A stretch of 64,000 nt of DNA, from the NCBI GenBank assembly GCA_000014925.1, contig CP000474.1, forward strand, positions 434,001 through 498,000, in the 5' to 3' direction. The notes beneath the pieces are model-generated. The model worked only from the letters and a program-made list of their open reading frames with translations, ran no database searches and was not told the DNA's origin. Origin of the DNA: Paenarthrobacter aurescens TC1 (GTDB taxonomy: Bacteria; Actinomycetota; Actinomycetes; Actinomycetales; Micrococcaceae). The position numbers and the translations under genes are program-made. This document shows, one piece after another, positions 8,486 to 16,955 of this stretch. The first letter of the stretch is position 1. Every line of letters begins with the position of its first letter.

Positions 8486-10885
8486 CTACTTTGGCTCACG
8501 ACGTCGTCTGCGGAGCCAGACGGCTCCACCAAGAATTAGGAGACCCAGGACAGCTATGGGTCCCCAGAAGATCCAAACCGCCCATGGTGAATCCACAGTG
8601 ATGTCTGCTGTGGCGTGGCGTCCGTGGTTGGTAAGAATGAGAACTTTGTAGACTCCGGATGGGAGTGCTTCCGGGACTTCGAGTTCGAACTTCCCGCCCG
8701 CGCCGCTGGCCGTAGCGAAGGGCGCCTCTTGAGCAAACGCGTCTTCCCGCTGTGGCGAAACTAGCAAAGCGGAGACTTCTTCGCCTGCCTGAACGTCTGG
8801 CACCTCGATCATTCGTTTCGTCCCAGGGCCAGCCGCAAGGGGAGAAACATGGACATTTGCGAGACGAGTTGATGCCTCGGAATACGCAGGAGCTGCTGCC
8901 TCGGCTGGCAACACACGGACAGTTTGGGACGCAACCGACCGCCGGTCTTTGTCTCCTGTAACCCGGACTGCAACCTTGATGTCGCCAGCCTTTTCAAAGG
9001 TCCCAGTCACCGTCGGCGACTCAGTCTGGGTTTCGAATACGCCATCCCCATCAACGTCAAACTCGTACTTGAGCGAGCCTTTCTCAACGCGACTTGCCGC
9101 GGCGGAAATGACAGCCTTGGACCCCACGGACGAAACCGAGTCAGTTTTTACTGCAGCTTCCGGTGCAGAGGCAGCATCGTCCATAGCTGCAAGTATCTTG
9201 TCGCCAGCTGTCGCAGCCTCTTTCGTGTCAAGGATCTGGCCACCTGTGTCCTGGGCAACCTGTTTCAGCACAGACGCGAATCTGTCGCTTCCCGACAAGC
9301 CATATAGCGCGACCGGATCGCCAAGCACCGGATCTGGTGATTCCGCCATAGGTACTGATGCGATTGGCGAAGGCAAACTATCTGGGCTGGGCGACGCTGC
9401 AGTCCCCTCTGCCGGTAGCGACATGTGGTCAGGCTTAGAGGACGGAGCAGCAGACGGGGAAGTACTGGTCTTCGCGCAGGACGAAGAAGAGCTTCCCTTT
9501 GAGCCACCAGCGTTAGGGGCCGGTACACTGGAAACAAGAGTGAATCCTGCCAGTAGCCGCGTGACTTGTTCAGCGGTGTAACACGTACCGGATTCAGGGT
9601 CATGCGGCGCTGCATCGCCAATGACGACAATCGACCGCGCTGCCAGTGGGTTCCAATCAGCGCCCAAAGCTGTAACGATCCCGCTGTAAACGTCCTCCGG
9701 AGTGTCACCTCCGCCGCTTGCTTTCAACGACGACAGTGCGGCTTTGAACAACGCGTAGTCATTTGTAAGTGGAACGACCGTCCGAGCACCAAAAGAGTCC
9801 ACGGAGTGATCTCTGTACTCAACCAACCCAACGCGTGCCTGTTTTGCCGCCGTCAAGCTCCTCTGCGCGATTGCATCGGCTGAAGCAATCGCTGCCTTCA
9901 GATATGGCGTCATTGACGATGTCGTATCGATAGCGATCATCGTGTCCAAGCCGACACGGGACGCTTCGGGTTTAGCTGTGCTAGCGGCGGTGTAGTGTTT
10001 GCTGACCATCTCAGCGAGCTTCCTGCCGTATTCGTCGGTTTCTGCTGGCTCCAAGAAATAGTTTGTGTGTTGCTCCGCAGTGAAAAGATTGCCGAGGTGT
10101 TTGAGTTCGAAGTCGCAGATTGGATCAAGTTTGTGGCAAAGTGCAATCTTGTCGACCTGCGTGTTGCTGTCGTAGATATCGAACACAGACTTTAGGCCTG
10201 GGTACTTGAACCGCATGGCCCCTTCCCCCTTAGCCCCAGTTCCCTGGTTGCCTACGGCGAACGGGCTTTGCTCAGGATCGCCTAGATTCAGAACTCCCAC
10301 GACATCGGAATGTCCTGCAAAATGACGTGCTGATTGCGCGCCTTGAGAGTAGCCGATGAGAATGAACTTTGGCGCTGGGCAGCCGTCGATCTTAGCCTGT
10401 GCTCGAAGCGTGTCAGCCAGCTTCAGGGCCGTATCGGTTCCATCAAGCGCTGAATTCATGACGTTGAGATACGCCTCCGTCAGGGCATTGACGGCAGAGT
10501 ATCCGAGTTCGTTGTCGTTAGTCGGCCCTACGCCGTATATGGGCACTGCCGACGGTGCCACGCCATTTCCAGCCATGGTCTTCAGCTGGCGGATGTAGGA
10601 CACCACGAGCCGGGAAAGAGTCTGCCCTTCCCACCCGTTGGTGACGACGCCGTCGCCATAGTCATGGGAACTGCCGGCCGGATCCTTCACAGAACTATCA
10701 ATGTTCTTTTCGCCACTGCCTCGAAAAGCAAGGATGCTTAGCGGATGACAAGTGACCCCCGGAGCTGGGGCAGCCTCAGCTTCTCGAGGCGAAAGGACTC
10801 CGAGGCCGGCCAGAACGACCGTCAGCAACACGCAGCTGACAAATGCTAGGAGTTTGATAAGCAGGTGCGAAAGACGATTGTTCAA
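8486..10885 (-). CDS. Surface-anchored cutinase-VWA fusion protein
   Basis: The 799-residue product starts at a TTG with AAAGGA about six bases upstream. It has a signal peptide ending near EAEAAPAPG. Residues 45-300 form a cutinase-type alpha/beta hydrolase. The nucleophile is Ser180 in GYSQGAQ, and candidate Asp258 (DPICD) and His273 (QHTNY) lie in the usual order. Residues 314-480 read as a von Willebrand A domain with a MIDAS-like DTTSS (Asp320), Thr replacing the first Ser of the consensus. A Ser/Pro-rich linker follows, then a PKD-like module with YEFDVDGDGVFETQ, and a C-terminal membrane helix with RRRRREPK tail. The protein should be held on the outer face of the membrane. Cutinases hydrolyse ester polymers or lipids; the role of joining one to an adhesive VWA domain is unknown. 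Confidence 0.75.
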   Translation of the reverse strand: MNNRLSHLLIKLLAFVSCVLLTVVLAGLGVLSPREAEAAPAPGVTCHPLSILAFRGSGEKNIDSSVKDPAGSSHDYGDGVVTNGWEGQTLSRLVVSYIRQLKTMAGNGVAPSAVPIYGVGPTNDNELGYSAVNALTEAYLNVMNSALDGTDTALKLADTLRAQAKIDGCPAPKFILIGYSQGAQSARHFAGHSDVVGVLNLGDPEQSPFAVGNQGTGAKGEGAMRFKYPGLKSVFDIYDSNTQVDKIALCHKLDPICDFELKHLGNLFTAEQHTNYFLEPAETDEYGRKLAEMVSKHYTAASTAKPEASRVGLDTMIAIDTTSSMTPYLKAAIASADAIAQRSLTAAKQARVGLVEYRDHSVDSFGARTVVPLTNDYALFKAALSSLKASGGGDTPEDVYSGIVTALGADWNPLAARSIVVIGDAAPHDPESGTCYTAEQVTRLLAGFTLVSSVPAPNAGGSKGSSSSSCAKTSTSPSAAPSSKPDHMSLPAEGTAASPSPDSLPSPIASVPMAESPDPVLGDPVALYGLSGSDRFASVLKQVAQDTGGQILDTKEAATAGDKILAAMDDAASAPEAAVKTDSVSSVGSKAVISAAASRVEKGSLKYEFDVDGDGVFETQTESPTVTGTFEKAGDIKVAVRVTGDKDRRSVASQTVRVLPAEAAAPAYSEASTRLANVHVSPLAAGPGTKRMIEVPDVQAGEEVSALLVSPQREDAFAQEAPFATASGAGGKFELEVPEALPSGVYKVLILTNHGRHATADITVDSPWAVWIFWGPIAVLGLLILGGAVWLRRRRREPK

Positions 10886-10984
10886 CTTCCATCCTTTGCT
10901 GAGGGTGGTGTCTGTTTAGGTACGACTGGCGCTAAAGATCGTTGAAGACACGCGCAGCCTGGAGCGGCCCTTCGGTCACTCTGC

Positions 10985-11212
10985 CTAGATGAAGAATCCG
11001 AAGCGACCGCCCCTGTAAAGGTAGATTGCGTAGCCAATCAACAACGGTCCTGCCCAGAATCCGTTCTGATGCCCGGGCGTTTTGGCAACAAAGGCGGCGA
11101 TAAGCACGACAATGCCTACAAGCAACCAGAAGGTACCAAGGGCGTAACGCGGTCGCGGTTTCTGCGGCCGGACGGCATCATTGATCGCCTTGGTGAGTTC
11201 TTCGTCTGACAT
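10985..11212 (-). CDS. Small two-helix membrane protein
   Basis: The 75-residue protein has a polar N-terminus (MSDEELTKAINDAVRPQKPRPR) and two hydrophobic helices, GTFWLLVGIVVLIAAFVA and FWAGPLLIGYAIYLY, ending in RGGRFGFFI. An AAAGAGA motif precedes the ATG at a suitable distance. The layout resembles many small actinobacterial membrane proteins with a cytoplasmic head, and I cannot name a family. It sits between two exported-protein genes on the same strand. Confidence 0.6.
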   Translation of the reverse strand: MSDEELTKAINDAVRPQKPRPRYALGTFWLLVGIVVLIAAFVAKTPGHQNGFWAGPLLIGYAIYLYRGGRFGFFI

Positions 11213-11252
11213 CGGAATCTCTTTCTGTTTGCTCGGTGAGTGCGGATAAGTG

Positions 11253-11579
11253 TCACCACTTTTCGGATGCCCAGTTCACGGCTTTGTCGATGGGGCTGCT
11301 GCCGTTTGATCCTGCTTTATCGGTCGTATTGAATCCGTACACGCCGCAGTACTTACTGAGCGCCTGCTGCAGGCCAAGCGTGTTGCTGACGCTGATTGTT
11401 TCCAGGTTGTGGGCTTCCAAGAGTGCCTTCACGGTCTTCTTCCGCTCGCTGTACGGTTGAGAGGCATATTCGTCACAGGTCGCGGTTCCAGGGTTTGAAC
11501 AACCGGCCATGATTCCAACAGCCATGACAGCGGCTAGAACCATGACGACCGGATGCTCGGGACGGCAGAATGCGTTCAT
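11253..11579 (-). CDS. Small lipoprotein with conserved cysteines
   Basis: The 108-residue protein has a signal segment VVMVLAAVMAVGIMAGC whose MAGC is a good lipobox. The mature part is short and helical, with two more cysteines: TATCDEYASQPYSERKKTVKALL and LSKYCGVYG. They could form a disulfide outside the membrane. The pattern (Cys, helix ending in an xLLxxH region, then YCG) recalls small periplasmic or exported helical proteins, but no function is known to me. AAGGA precedes the ATG. The gene lies 40 bases upstream of the small membrane-protein gene and is probably in the same transcript. Confidence 0.6.
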   Translation of the reverse strand: MNAFCRPEHPVVMVLAAVMAVGIMAGCSNPGTATCDEYASQPYSERKKTVKALLEAHNLETISVSNTLGLQQALSKYCGVYGFNTTDKAGSNGSSPIDKAVNWASEKW

Positions 11580-11611
11580 CGGTCCTTCTTGCTGTCTACA
11601 GTTTCATGCGA

Positions 11612-12358
11612 TTAAGCAGTCGGCGGTTTCAGTTGCTTTGCGATAGCGGAGGGCGGTGCTGAAGGAGAAAATTGGGCGCCGCTACCTGCTGGGCTGCTGG
11701 CAGGAATCGTGTACTTCGCCATCGATTCTTTGTCCGCTGGCAAAACAGGTCCTTGCGAAGCCAGAGCGATCATCGCCTGCGAATCCTCGTCAGATATGGG
11801 TGCCCGGTCTGCTTGGCGGTAGTAGAGCGTTCGCTGCACGATCTCGTAAGCGACAGCGCCGCTGTTAAAAGAGCTGTCCAAGGTGAGTTCCAGATACATC
11901 GTCGCACCCTCCGATTGGTAAATCAGCCGAAGGATCTCGGAGTCGAAAAAGCCTCGCCTGTTGTGAAAGAGCACCTTACTGACCCACGGGTACCGAAGGT
12001 GCCCCGCCAAAGCCTTTCCTCGCCTTCGGTTGGCTGCCATGATTTTGCTGCCCGCGTTGAGTACCAGAGCGCTTGGGCCGCCGGCCCAGCCACCGCCTTT
12101 GTCGTATTTCCGGCACACCATGGCTAGGCGTGCTTCGGTCATGTAGCACTCAATGCGGACGTCTTTTATCTCTGCCAACTGTCGGAACTGGTTCCGTGAG
12201 GGATCAAGAATCTGAACGTCTGCACCTGTTGCGTAGAACGGCCCGTTAATGTGACCGTCGAGTCCGTCCCAGACGAGTGCCAAGTCTTCAGTGATGCTTG
12301 GGTAGGCAAACGAAACTGGTTCACTTGGTTCTATAATGCTCAGCGGGTTATAGAACAT
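11612..12358 (-). CDS. Unrecognised 248-residue protein
   Basis: There is no signal peptide or membrane helix. The sequence begins MFYNPLSIIEPSEPVSFAYPSI and contains alternating short hydrophobic strands (VQILDPSRNQFRQLAEIKD, VRIECYMTEARLAMVCRKYD, MYLELTLD), which suggests a beta-rich fold, possibly PH-like. The C-terminal 50 residues are Pro/Ser/Ala-rich and probably disordered. I do not recognise the family. An in-frame stop lies just upstream, so the ATG at 12358 is the earliest possible start here. GAAGGATC precedes it. Its start overlaps the end of a 35-codon frame, which suggests translational coupling. Confidence 0.55.
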   Translation of the reverse strand: MFYNPLSIIEPSEPVSFAYPSITEDLALVWDGLDGHINGPFYATGADVQILDPSRNQFRQLAEIKDVRIECYMTEARLAMVCRKYDKGGGWAGGPSALVLNAGSKIMAANRRRGKALAGHLRYPWVSKVLFHNRRGFFDSEILRLIYQSEGATMYLELTLDSSFNSGAVAYEIVQRTLYYRQADRAPISDEDSQAMIALASQGPVLPADKESMAKYTIPASSPAGSGAQFSPSAPPSAIAKQLKPPTA

Positions 12359-12455
12359 GGCTTAGATCCTTCGAAACCGCGCCAATGAAGTTTGGAATTT
12401 CGTGGTTATCCGGAGCCCCGGAACGAGATGGATAATCCTTTGCTGACACCGCCAT
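12348..12455 (-). CDS. Possible 35-residue leader or small protein
   Basis: A short frame runs from the ATG at 12453-12455 to a TAA at 12348-12350. It is preceded by AAAGGAGG about eight bases upstream, one of the best ribosome binding sites in this region. The peptide begins MAVSAKDYPSRSGAPD and ends DLSHVL. Its last codons overlap the first codons of the next gene in another frame, which is the layout of a coupling leader. There is no known homologue to cite and no domain. Expression is inferred only from the binding site and overlap. Confidence 0.35.
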   Translation of the reverse strand: MAVSAKDYPSRSGAPDNHEIPNFIGAVSKDLSHVL

Positions 12456-12641
12456 CGGCCCTGCCTCCTTTGCCAAACAGCCGCCGGACCATCCGGGGTC
12501 TTCCGAACCTGGTCATCTGGTGACGTGGATTCTGTTTGAATGGTAGGTGCGGTTGGGGCGTTCGTTTGTCGTTTTCGTTGCTCTTCGTAGAAGTGTCCGC
12601 TGAAAGGGCGACATAGCGGGATCCCCCAATGGTGCGAAGAG

Positions 12642-13634
12642 CTATCGTGCTCTCGTATCAGGAAACTCAACCAAGGTTGGAACCGCCTGGTCATTGTCGA
12701 GCGAAAGGATGGTTACAGCTGTTGCTCCTCCTTCGGGTCTGGCTCGGGCCGTGACTGTTCCGCCTGGGGCTTGGTTGAGAATACTGACTACTCTCTCGGA
12801 GACAGCTGCGAGTAAGCGCGGCGCAAGCTCCTGTCTCCGGTCATCGAGCAGGCGCACTGTAACTCCGCGTTCCCGAGCCCGCCTCGCCGCTTCCAGGACT
12901 TCTTCTGTGGCCAGGACCCGTCCACGTATTTCATCCCGAAATTGGGCCTCAATGAGCAGGAATTCCTTACGATCGTTAGCACTCAGTTGGCGGTCCCGTT
13001 CAGCTATCCTCGCTAGCGCCGGCCCCGCGATTTCCTGAACGTGCTGAATCCATTGGGTTCGGGAGACATTCATCGCTCGTTCGGTGGCATACCAGTCTGC
13101 TGCTGCCAGGGCGTCGGCGCTGTACTCGGCCACCTGCCGGTCGTTGGCCCCCAGAAGCCGTCCAATCAGCGTTGCGATGGTCAACCATCCCACTGTGGCG
13201 ACGTTCAGCATTAGGCCTCCCACAATGCCCAGGTATGTCTCCGATGCCCACCACGTTGTCAGAACCAATGAAACGGCCGCGCCGCACCACGACAGAGCAA
13301 CCCGGCGCCTCAGGTTCATGACGACCAGCAAGGTATACGTCGCTGCCATGTGCCACGAGGCATAGCCGGGCCACGTGTCCAAGGGGAGGACACTGTTCAC
13401 CAGCAAGGTCATCAGGACAACCGCCAGCAGGATCAGGAATGCTGACGGAGAATTGAGCCGTCCCGGGCCTGGCCATAGAGCCAGGACAACGGCCCCGAGG
13501 TAAACCAGCATGGCGATAATGGGGGGCCAAATTGAGGCCACCATGTCGAGGTTAGCGATTCCAAGAACTACATGCAGAACAGCGAAAGCGCAGCACAGCA
13601 CGATCATGAACCGGATCGAAATTGCTTGTACCAT
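12642..13634 (-). CDS. Membrane protein with degenerate histidine-kinase-like cytoplasmic part
   Basis: The 330-residue protein has five or six transmembrane helices in its first ~170 residues (such as VASIWPPIIAMLVYLGAVVLALW and ATYTLLVVMNL). A cytoplasmic region follows with ATERAMNVSRTQWIQHVQEIAGPAL, then EAQFRDEIRGRVLATEEVLEAARRARERGVTVRLLDD. The RDEIRGR segment and following layout recall actinobacterial kinase-like proteins whose phospho-acceptor His and ATP-binding N and G boxes have decayed; I see none of those boxes. The ATG at 13634 shares one base with the stop of the kinase gene upstream (TGATG). Tight linkage suggests an accessory sensor or modulator for that kinase. Confidence 0.6.
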   Translation of the reverse strand: MVQAISIRFMIVLCCAFAVLHVVLGIANLDMVASIWPPIIAMLVYLGAVVLALWPGPGRLNSPSAFLILLAVVLMTLLVNSVLPLDTWPGYASWHMAATYTLLVVMNLRRRVALSWCGAAVSLVLTTWWASETYLGIVGGLMLNVATVGWLTIATLIGRLLGANDRQVAEYSADALAAADWYATERAMNVSRTQWIQHVQEIAGPALARIAERDRQLSANDRKEFLLIEAQFRDEIRGRVLATEEVLEAARRARERGVTVRLLDDRRQELAPRLLAAVSERVVSILNQAPGGTVTARARPEGGATAVTILSLDNDQAVPTLVEFPDTRAR

Positions 13635-14833
13635 CAAGCCTCTCCTGCCCAGGTCAGTATGACCTCCGTCCCTTTTCCCGGGTGGGAACTAATGTCGGCC
13701 GTGCCGCCAATGGTTCGCATGCGGCCGATGATTGAGACTTTGATGCCGAGACGGCGATCTGAGACCAGTTCCTGCCGGAAACCGTCGCCATTGTCTTTGA
13801 CGGATACAACCACCCGGGCAATTCCCTTCGGGTCTTGGCCGAGAACGCGGACCTCGCAGCGTGTTGCGTTGGAGTGTCGCACGGCATTTGCCACGGCCTC
13901 TGTGCTTGCTTCAAACAGTGCGCGTACGACCTGGCCTGACAGAAGCAGACTTGTTGAGCCCTCGCCTGTCACAGTCACGGTTGGGGTGTCGCCGTCGTCC
14001 TGGACTGTGAAGCGGATTCGGGAAGCCAGCTCGGACACAGAGACCGTGGTTGCGTCTGTCTGCTTGATTTCGTGCTCGCCGAGTCTGGCCAGGGCACTCC
14101 GGGCAAGTTCGGCGCTGGATAGCCGCTCCAGGCTGGAGCCTGATCGGGATGCGGTCAGCAAGGCGCTCATGACACTGTCATGGAGCAGCCCGTCGACTCG
14201 TGTCCGCTCGTTGCTGAGGGCCGTTTCGGCAGCCGCCTCGCGATAGCGGTTGATGGCATTTTCGGCGGCTGTATCGACGCGTTCAGATGCCTGCCTCAAA
14301 ATCCCAATGGTGAGACAGATGATGATCCCCAGCACCGTAGAGAACGAAGCATCCTGGATTGCCGTGGACGGGGATGCGGATCCTGACTGCGGCAAGGTAC
14401 GGACAACAGCGAAAACGGATCCTATGACCACGGTGTATACGCAGCCTGGGAGCGTGCCAAACGCGAACGCGCTCCAGGCAGCGCCCACATTTATCATTGC
14501 CCAGAGCCATGGCGTACCGATGTCTACCGGCACAGTCGTTGGAACCGCCGCAGGCCACAGCAGCAATCCAGCGAGGACCAGGAGCGAAAGAATGGAACTG
14601 GTCCATCGCAGGCCTCTCCCGCGAATGGATGCAACAGAGAAGCACCCTATGCCGGTAAGAAGCAGCCAGAGGAACATCGCATTCCACCAAGGAGCTGCCA
14701 GCCCGGATTGCGTCACTATGGACCCTGAGACCTGCAGGAGAAGCAGCAGGGCAAAGGCTGCGATACCGCGCCCCATGAGCTTGTGGGTTTCCTTTGCCGA
14801 CACCCCGTTGGGAATCGGGACCATTAGGCTCAT
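13634..14833 (-). CDS. NarL-type sensor histidine kinase
   Basis: This is a 399-residue membrane kinase. The N-terminal half has about six transmembrane helices (ALLLLLQVSGSIV, WNAMFLWLLLTGIGCF, ILSLLVLAGLLLWP and others). The phospho-acceptor region reads ERTRVDGLLHDSVMSALLTA, with His followed by Asp as in HisKA_3 kinases. The ATP-binding domain shows EAVANAVRHSNATRCEV (N box) and VKDNGDGF (G1 box). The ATG at 14833 overlaps the stop of the response-regulator gene by ATGA; a longer frame upstream is the regulator read in another phase. It should autophosphorylate and pass the phosphate to the regulator encoded just upstream. The stimulus is unknown. Confidence 0.85.
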   Translation of the reverse strand: MSLMVPIPNGVSAKETHKLMGRGIAAFALLLLLQVSGSIVTQSGLAAPWWNAMFLWLLLTGIGCFSVASIRGRGLRWTSSILSLLVLAGLLLWPAAVPTTVPVDIGTPWLWAMINVGAAWSAFAFGTLPGCVYTVVIGSVFAVVRTLPQSGSASPSTAIQDASFSTVLGIIICLTIGILRQASERVDTAAENAINRYREAAAETALSNERTRVDGLLHDSVMSALLTASRSGSSLERLSSAELARSALARLGEHEIKQTDATTVSVSELASRIRFTVQDDGDTPTVTVTGEGSTSLLLSGQVVRALFEASTEAVANAVRHSNATRCEVRVLGQDPKGIARVVVSVKDNGDGFRQELVSDRRLGIKVSIIGRMRTIGGTADISSHPGKGTEVILTWAGEA

Positions 14834-15519
14834 CGGTCGTTTTGTGGTTTTTTTAGGGGCATTATGGGGGGCAGAAGCCCATCTTCGACCGCCCGTTTCA
14901 GCAGATCGATCTTGGTCCCCGCCGGACGCCCAAGGTGCTCGTACTTCTCTCTGATGCGATCGACGTACTTCTTGACCGTACTTTCCTGTACGTTCATCTG
15001 CGTCGCCACCTGTGTCAGGGCGTAGCCCGTGGCGTACAAGGCAAGACACTCAGCCTCGCGATCGGAAAGATTCGCTTCAACAAAGCAGGTATCGGCTTCG
15101 ATCGCCGCGGCGAGATCAAGGCTTGGGATCGTTTCTCCAGCGGCGACCCGGCGGAGCTTATCCACCGTGGTAATGACGGGTTCAACTTTTAGGGATACCC
15201 CCTTAGCGCCATTTGCTAGCGCCTGCTGCAGGTGCCGCACATTGTTCCCTGCACTGAAAACAAGTACCCGGTACCCCGCCGCCACTAGCTTTGCCGTGTT
15301 CTCCGCAGGCGCGGACCCATCAGCAAGCTGCATATCCAGGGCAACCACATGGCAGACACGACGATCGGCATGCATGAAAGCGTCGACTGTTGTTGCCATC
15401 CTGACAAGCTTGACGGGCGGGTCGCCCAAGTCTGAGTATCGGTTGATCGCACCCACCAAACCGATCATCGTCGTCTCGTGGTCGTCAATGATTCCCGCCA
15501 AGACTGCGCCCGAACTCAT
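14830..15519 (-). CDS. LuxR/NarL-family response regulator
   Basis: The 229-residue protein has a receiver domain with acidic pair in AGIIDDHETT and a probable phosphorylation site in VVALDMQLADGS. The lysine is in GVSLKVEP. The C-terminal helix-turn-helix reads LSDREAECLALYATGYALTQVA, then MNVQESTVKKYVDRIREKY, the classic LuxR type. GAGGGG lies before the ATG at 15519, so this start is preferred to one nine codons earlier. It is first in a three-gene operon with the kinase and kinase-like protein, joined by overlapping codons. A divergent lipoprotein gene at 15745 is a possible target. Confidence 0.85.
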   Translation of the reverse strand: MSSGAVLAGIIDDHETTMIGLVGAINRYSDLGDPPVKLVRMATTVDAFMHADRRVCHVVALDMQLADGSAPAENTAKLVAAGYRVLVFSAGNNVRHLQQALANGAKGVSLKVEPVITTVDKLRRVAAGETIPSLDLAAAIEADTCFVEANLSDREAECLALYATGYALTQVATQMNVQESTVKKYVDRIREKYEHLGRPAGTKIDLLKRAVEDGLLPPIMPLKKPQNDR

Positions 15520-15744
15520 AAGATGCCCCTCAGTGTGGTCGGCCAATCGACTTTTCGATCAGTTTCCGCGTTCCCGCCCCTACTTCCAAGTAAAGGAGGA
15601 AGCTCTCACTTTGATCCCAGTCGTGTCCTCTTTTCCACTGACAATTCATGAATTCTAGTGCTATTCGCATCCTTAGGGGTCCCGGTTCAGTAGCATCGAC
15701 AAATCGTCTCCGATAGACGAATGACAACAAGAGGAGGGCATAGC

Positions 15745-16110
15745 ATGTCCCGGATCAAACGAAGCATCAGCGGGCTTGTGCTTGCAGGGTTCTCGGCTGT
15801 CTTACTGACAGGCTGTGCTGGCTCACCCCCAAGCCTCACGGGAAACTGGAAAGCGGACGATGGCACAGCCATGAAGGTGATCATGTCCGACGGCCGGTGC
15901 AAAGGCATGTACTACTCCGGGGGCCAACCCCTGGACATCGGAGGCGGCATGACCTGTTCCCTGTCTGATAATAAGGGCAGCAACGGCAGATACTCTTTGG
16001 TTGTCTCCCAGCCGCCAAACCAAGCAACATTCCAAGTCGAATTTGGCGGCAACGACTCAGCTACTGTCTATTCCGGAAGCAAGAAACTCTTCACCATGGC
16101 CCGACAGTGA
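15745..16110 (+). CDS. Small lipoprotein
   Basis: The 121-residue protein has a clear signal segment (ISGLVLAGFSAVLLTGC) with an LTGC lipobox. The mature part starts AGSPPSLTGNWKADDGTAMKV and continues with short strands and Gly/Ser turns, consistent with a small lipocalin-like or beta-sandwich fold (TGNW is common at the start of such exported domains). GAGGAGG lies nine bases before the ATG at 15745, which rules out the upstream ATG at 15721. It is transcribed away from the response-regulator operon and may be controlled by it. Function unknown. Confidence 0.7.
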   Translation: MSRIKRSISGLVLAGFSAVLLTGCAGSPPSLTGNWKADDGTAMKVIMSDGRCKGMYYSGGQPLDIGGGMTCSLSDNKGSNGRYSLVVSQPPNQATFQVEFGGNDSATVYSGSKKLFTMARQ

Positions 16111-16506
16111 GCGTTCACTCAGGAAAGCTTGAAATCTGACAAGAACGTACAGAGGCGTGGGCAGTTCCTGCGGAAGGCCCGAACACCATCTTCCCGGGAA
16201 GCGGTTCGGCCGCCTAATCCGCTGACTTCTGGTCGCATTGCAGTGACGTATCCAACTCGCCAGCACGATTAAGCACCGAAATCAGTGCTATTACAGAGGC
16301 CCGTAAGCCGGTGGCTCTCCAACACTCTAAGCGTCGTTTGAGGATGATCATCTGCACCATCTAGCAGGACTGCGGCCGGCAGCATTTCCGGCTTCAGGTT
16401 CTCAGGATGAATGACAAAGGTTGGCCGCATTGTTAACACGGTGGAGGCGGCTTCTGTCGCCTGAAGTAGAGGCTGTTAGGACCCGCTGTGCATCAGGGAA
16501 AACACC
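16111..16506. other. Gene-free stretch before the resolvase fragments
   Basis: I see no supported gene, RNA or repeat of note. Open frames are short and lack recognisable products. The stretch leads into the recombinase debris and may itself be remnant mobile DNA. Confidence 0.35.
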
Positions 16507-16626
16507 ATGGCAGGTATGGCCCGCGCCCGACCCCAAGGCCGTGTTGGTGGCCGCCCAACGGTCGTGACTCCGGAACGGATCGAGGCAGCATTGCCCGCGG
16601 TCGCCCTGGATTTCTTGTCCACGTAG
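16507..16626 (+). pseudogene. C-terminal fragment of a resolvase
   Basis: The plus-strand frame MAGMARARPQGRVGGRPTVV, continuing TPERIEAA, matches the hinge between the catalytic domain and the helix-turn-helix of Tn3-type resolvases (usually xARGRxGGRPxxxTPE). Homology covers about 16507-16593, then stops. The catalytic domain is missing on the left. This is a fragment, not a working gene, and it points toward a second resolvase fragment on the opposite strand. Confidence 0.6.
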
Positions 16627-16721
16627 ATGTGCTGGGCATCGATTCCCGCGGCCGCCAGGGCATCCATTTGACGGGGCGAGGTCCTGCTTCTTGTTGAGAC
16701 CCTTACGTACCCAATTTCCAT
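16608..16721 (-). pseudogene. N-terminal fragment of a resolvase
   Basis: From the ATG at 16721 the minus strand reads MEIGYVRVSTRSRTSPRQMD, then ALAAAGIDAQHIYVDKKS, the first ~38 residues of a serine recombinase with catalytic Ser9 in GYVRVST. It then runs into the inverted resolvase C-terminal fragment and loses homology. The same frame stays open to 16476 only by chance. A short inverted repeat lies directly upstream and may be what is left of its recombination site. Confidence 0.75.
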
Positions 16722-16730
16722 GTTCGAACC

Positions 16731-16780
16731 GTCCCGAAAGTTGTCTCGGTAACAGGTATTTGTTGCATGACTTTTGGGAC
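16731..16780. repeat. Inverted repeat upstream of the resolvase fragment, possible res-site remnant
   Basis: GTCCCGAAAGT at 16731-16741 pairs with ACTTTTGGGAC at 16770-16780, with one mismatch over 11 bases and a 28-base spacer. It lies ten bases upstream of the start of a resolvase fragment, where Tn3-type elements carry their resolution site. The assignment to a res site is inferred from position. Confidence 0.4.
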
Positions 16781-16828
16781 TACATGCGGGATGGTTATCT
16801 TTCGCGGGATGTCGCGGATTCGGATGTG

Positions 16829-16876
16829 TGGGGGAGTGTGCCTGCTAATGGTGTCCCACTTCCAAGGAAGTGGGAC
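16829..16876 (+). repeat. Left copy of a ~50-bp repeat flanking the tetR cassette
   Basis: This copy starts TGGGGGAGTGTG (16829-16840) and ends TTCCAAGGAAGTGGGAC (16860-16876). Its right half is a perfect inverted repeat, GTCCCACTTCC with GGAAGTGGGAC around AA. A second, imperfect copy in the same orientation is at 18202-18251. Such sequences are common at or near insertion-sequence ends, but no transposase gene is left here. Confidence 0.6.
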
Positions 16877-16955
16877 TGTTGACTGGTGGCGTTGAGGGCC
16901 CCTTCCCCCGGACGTCTTGGTCCCCATTAATGAGATCGGGCGGCGCGTTCAGGCG

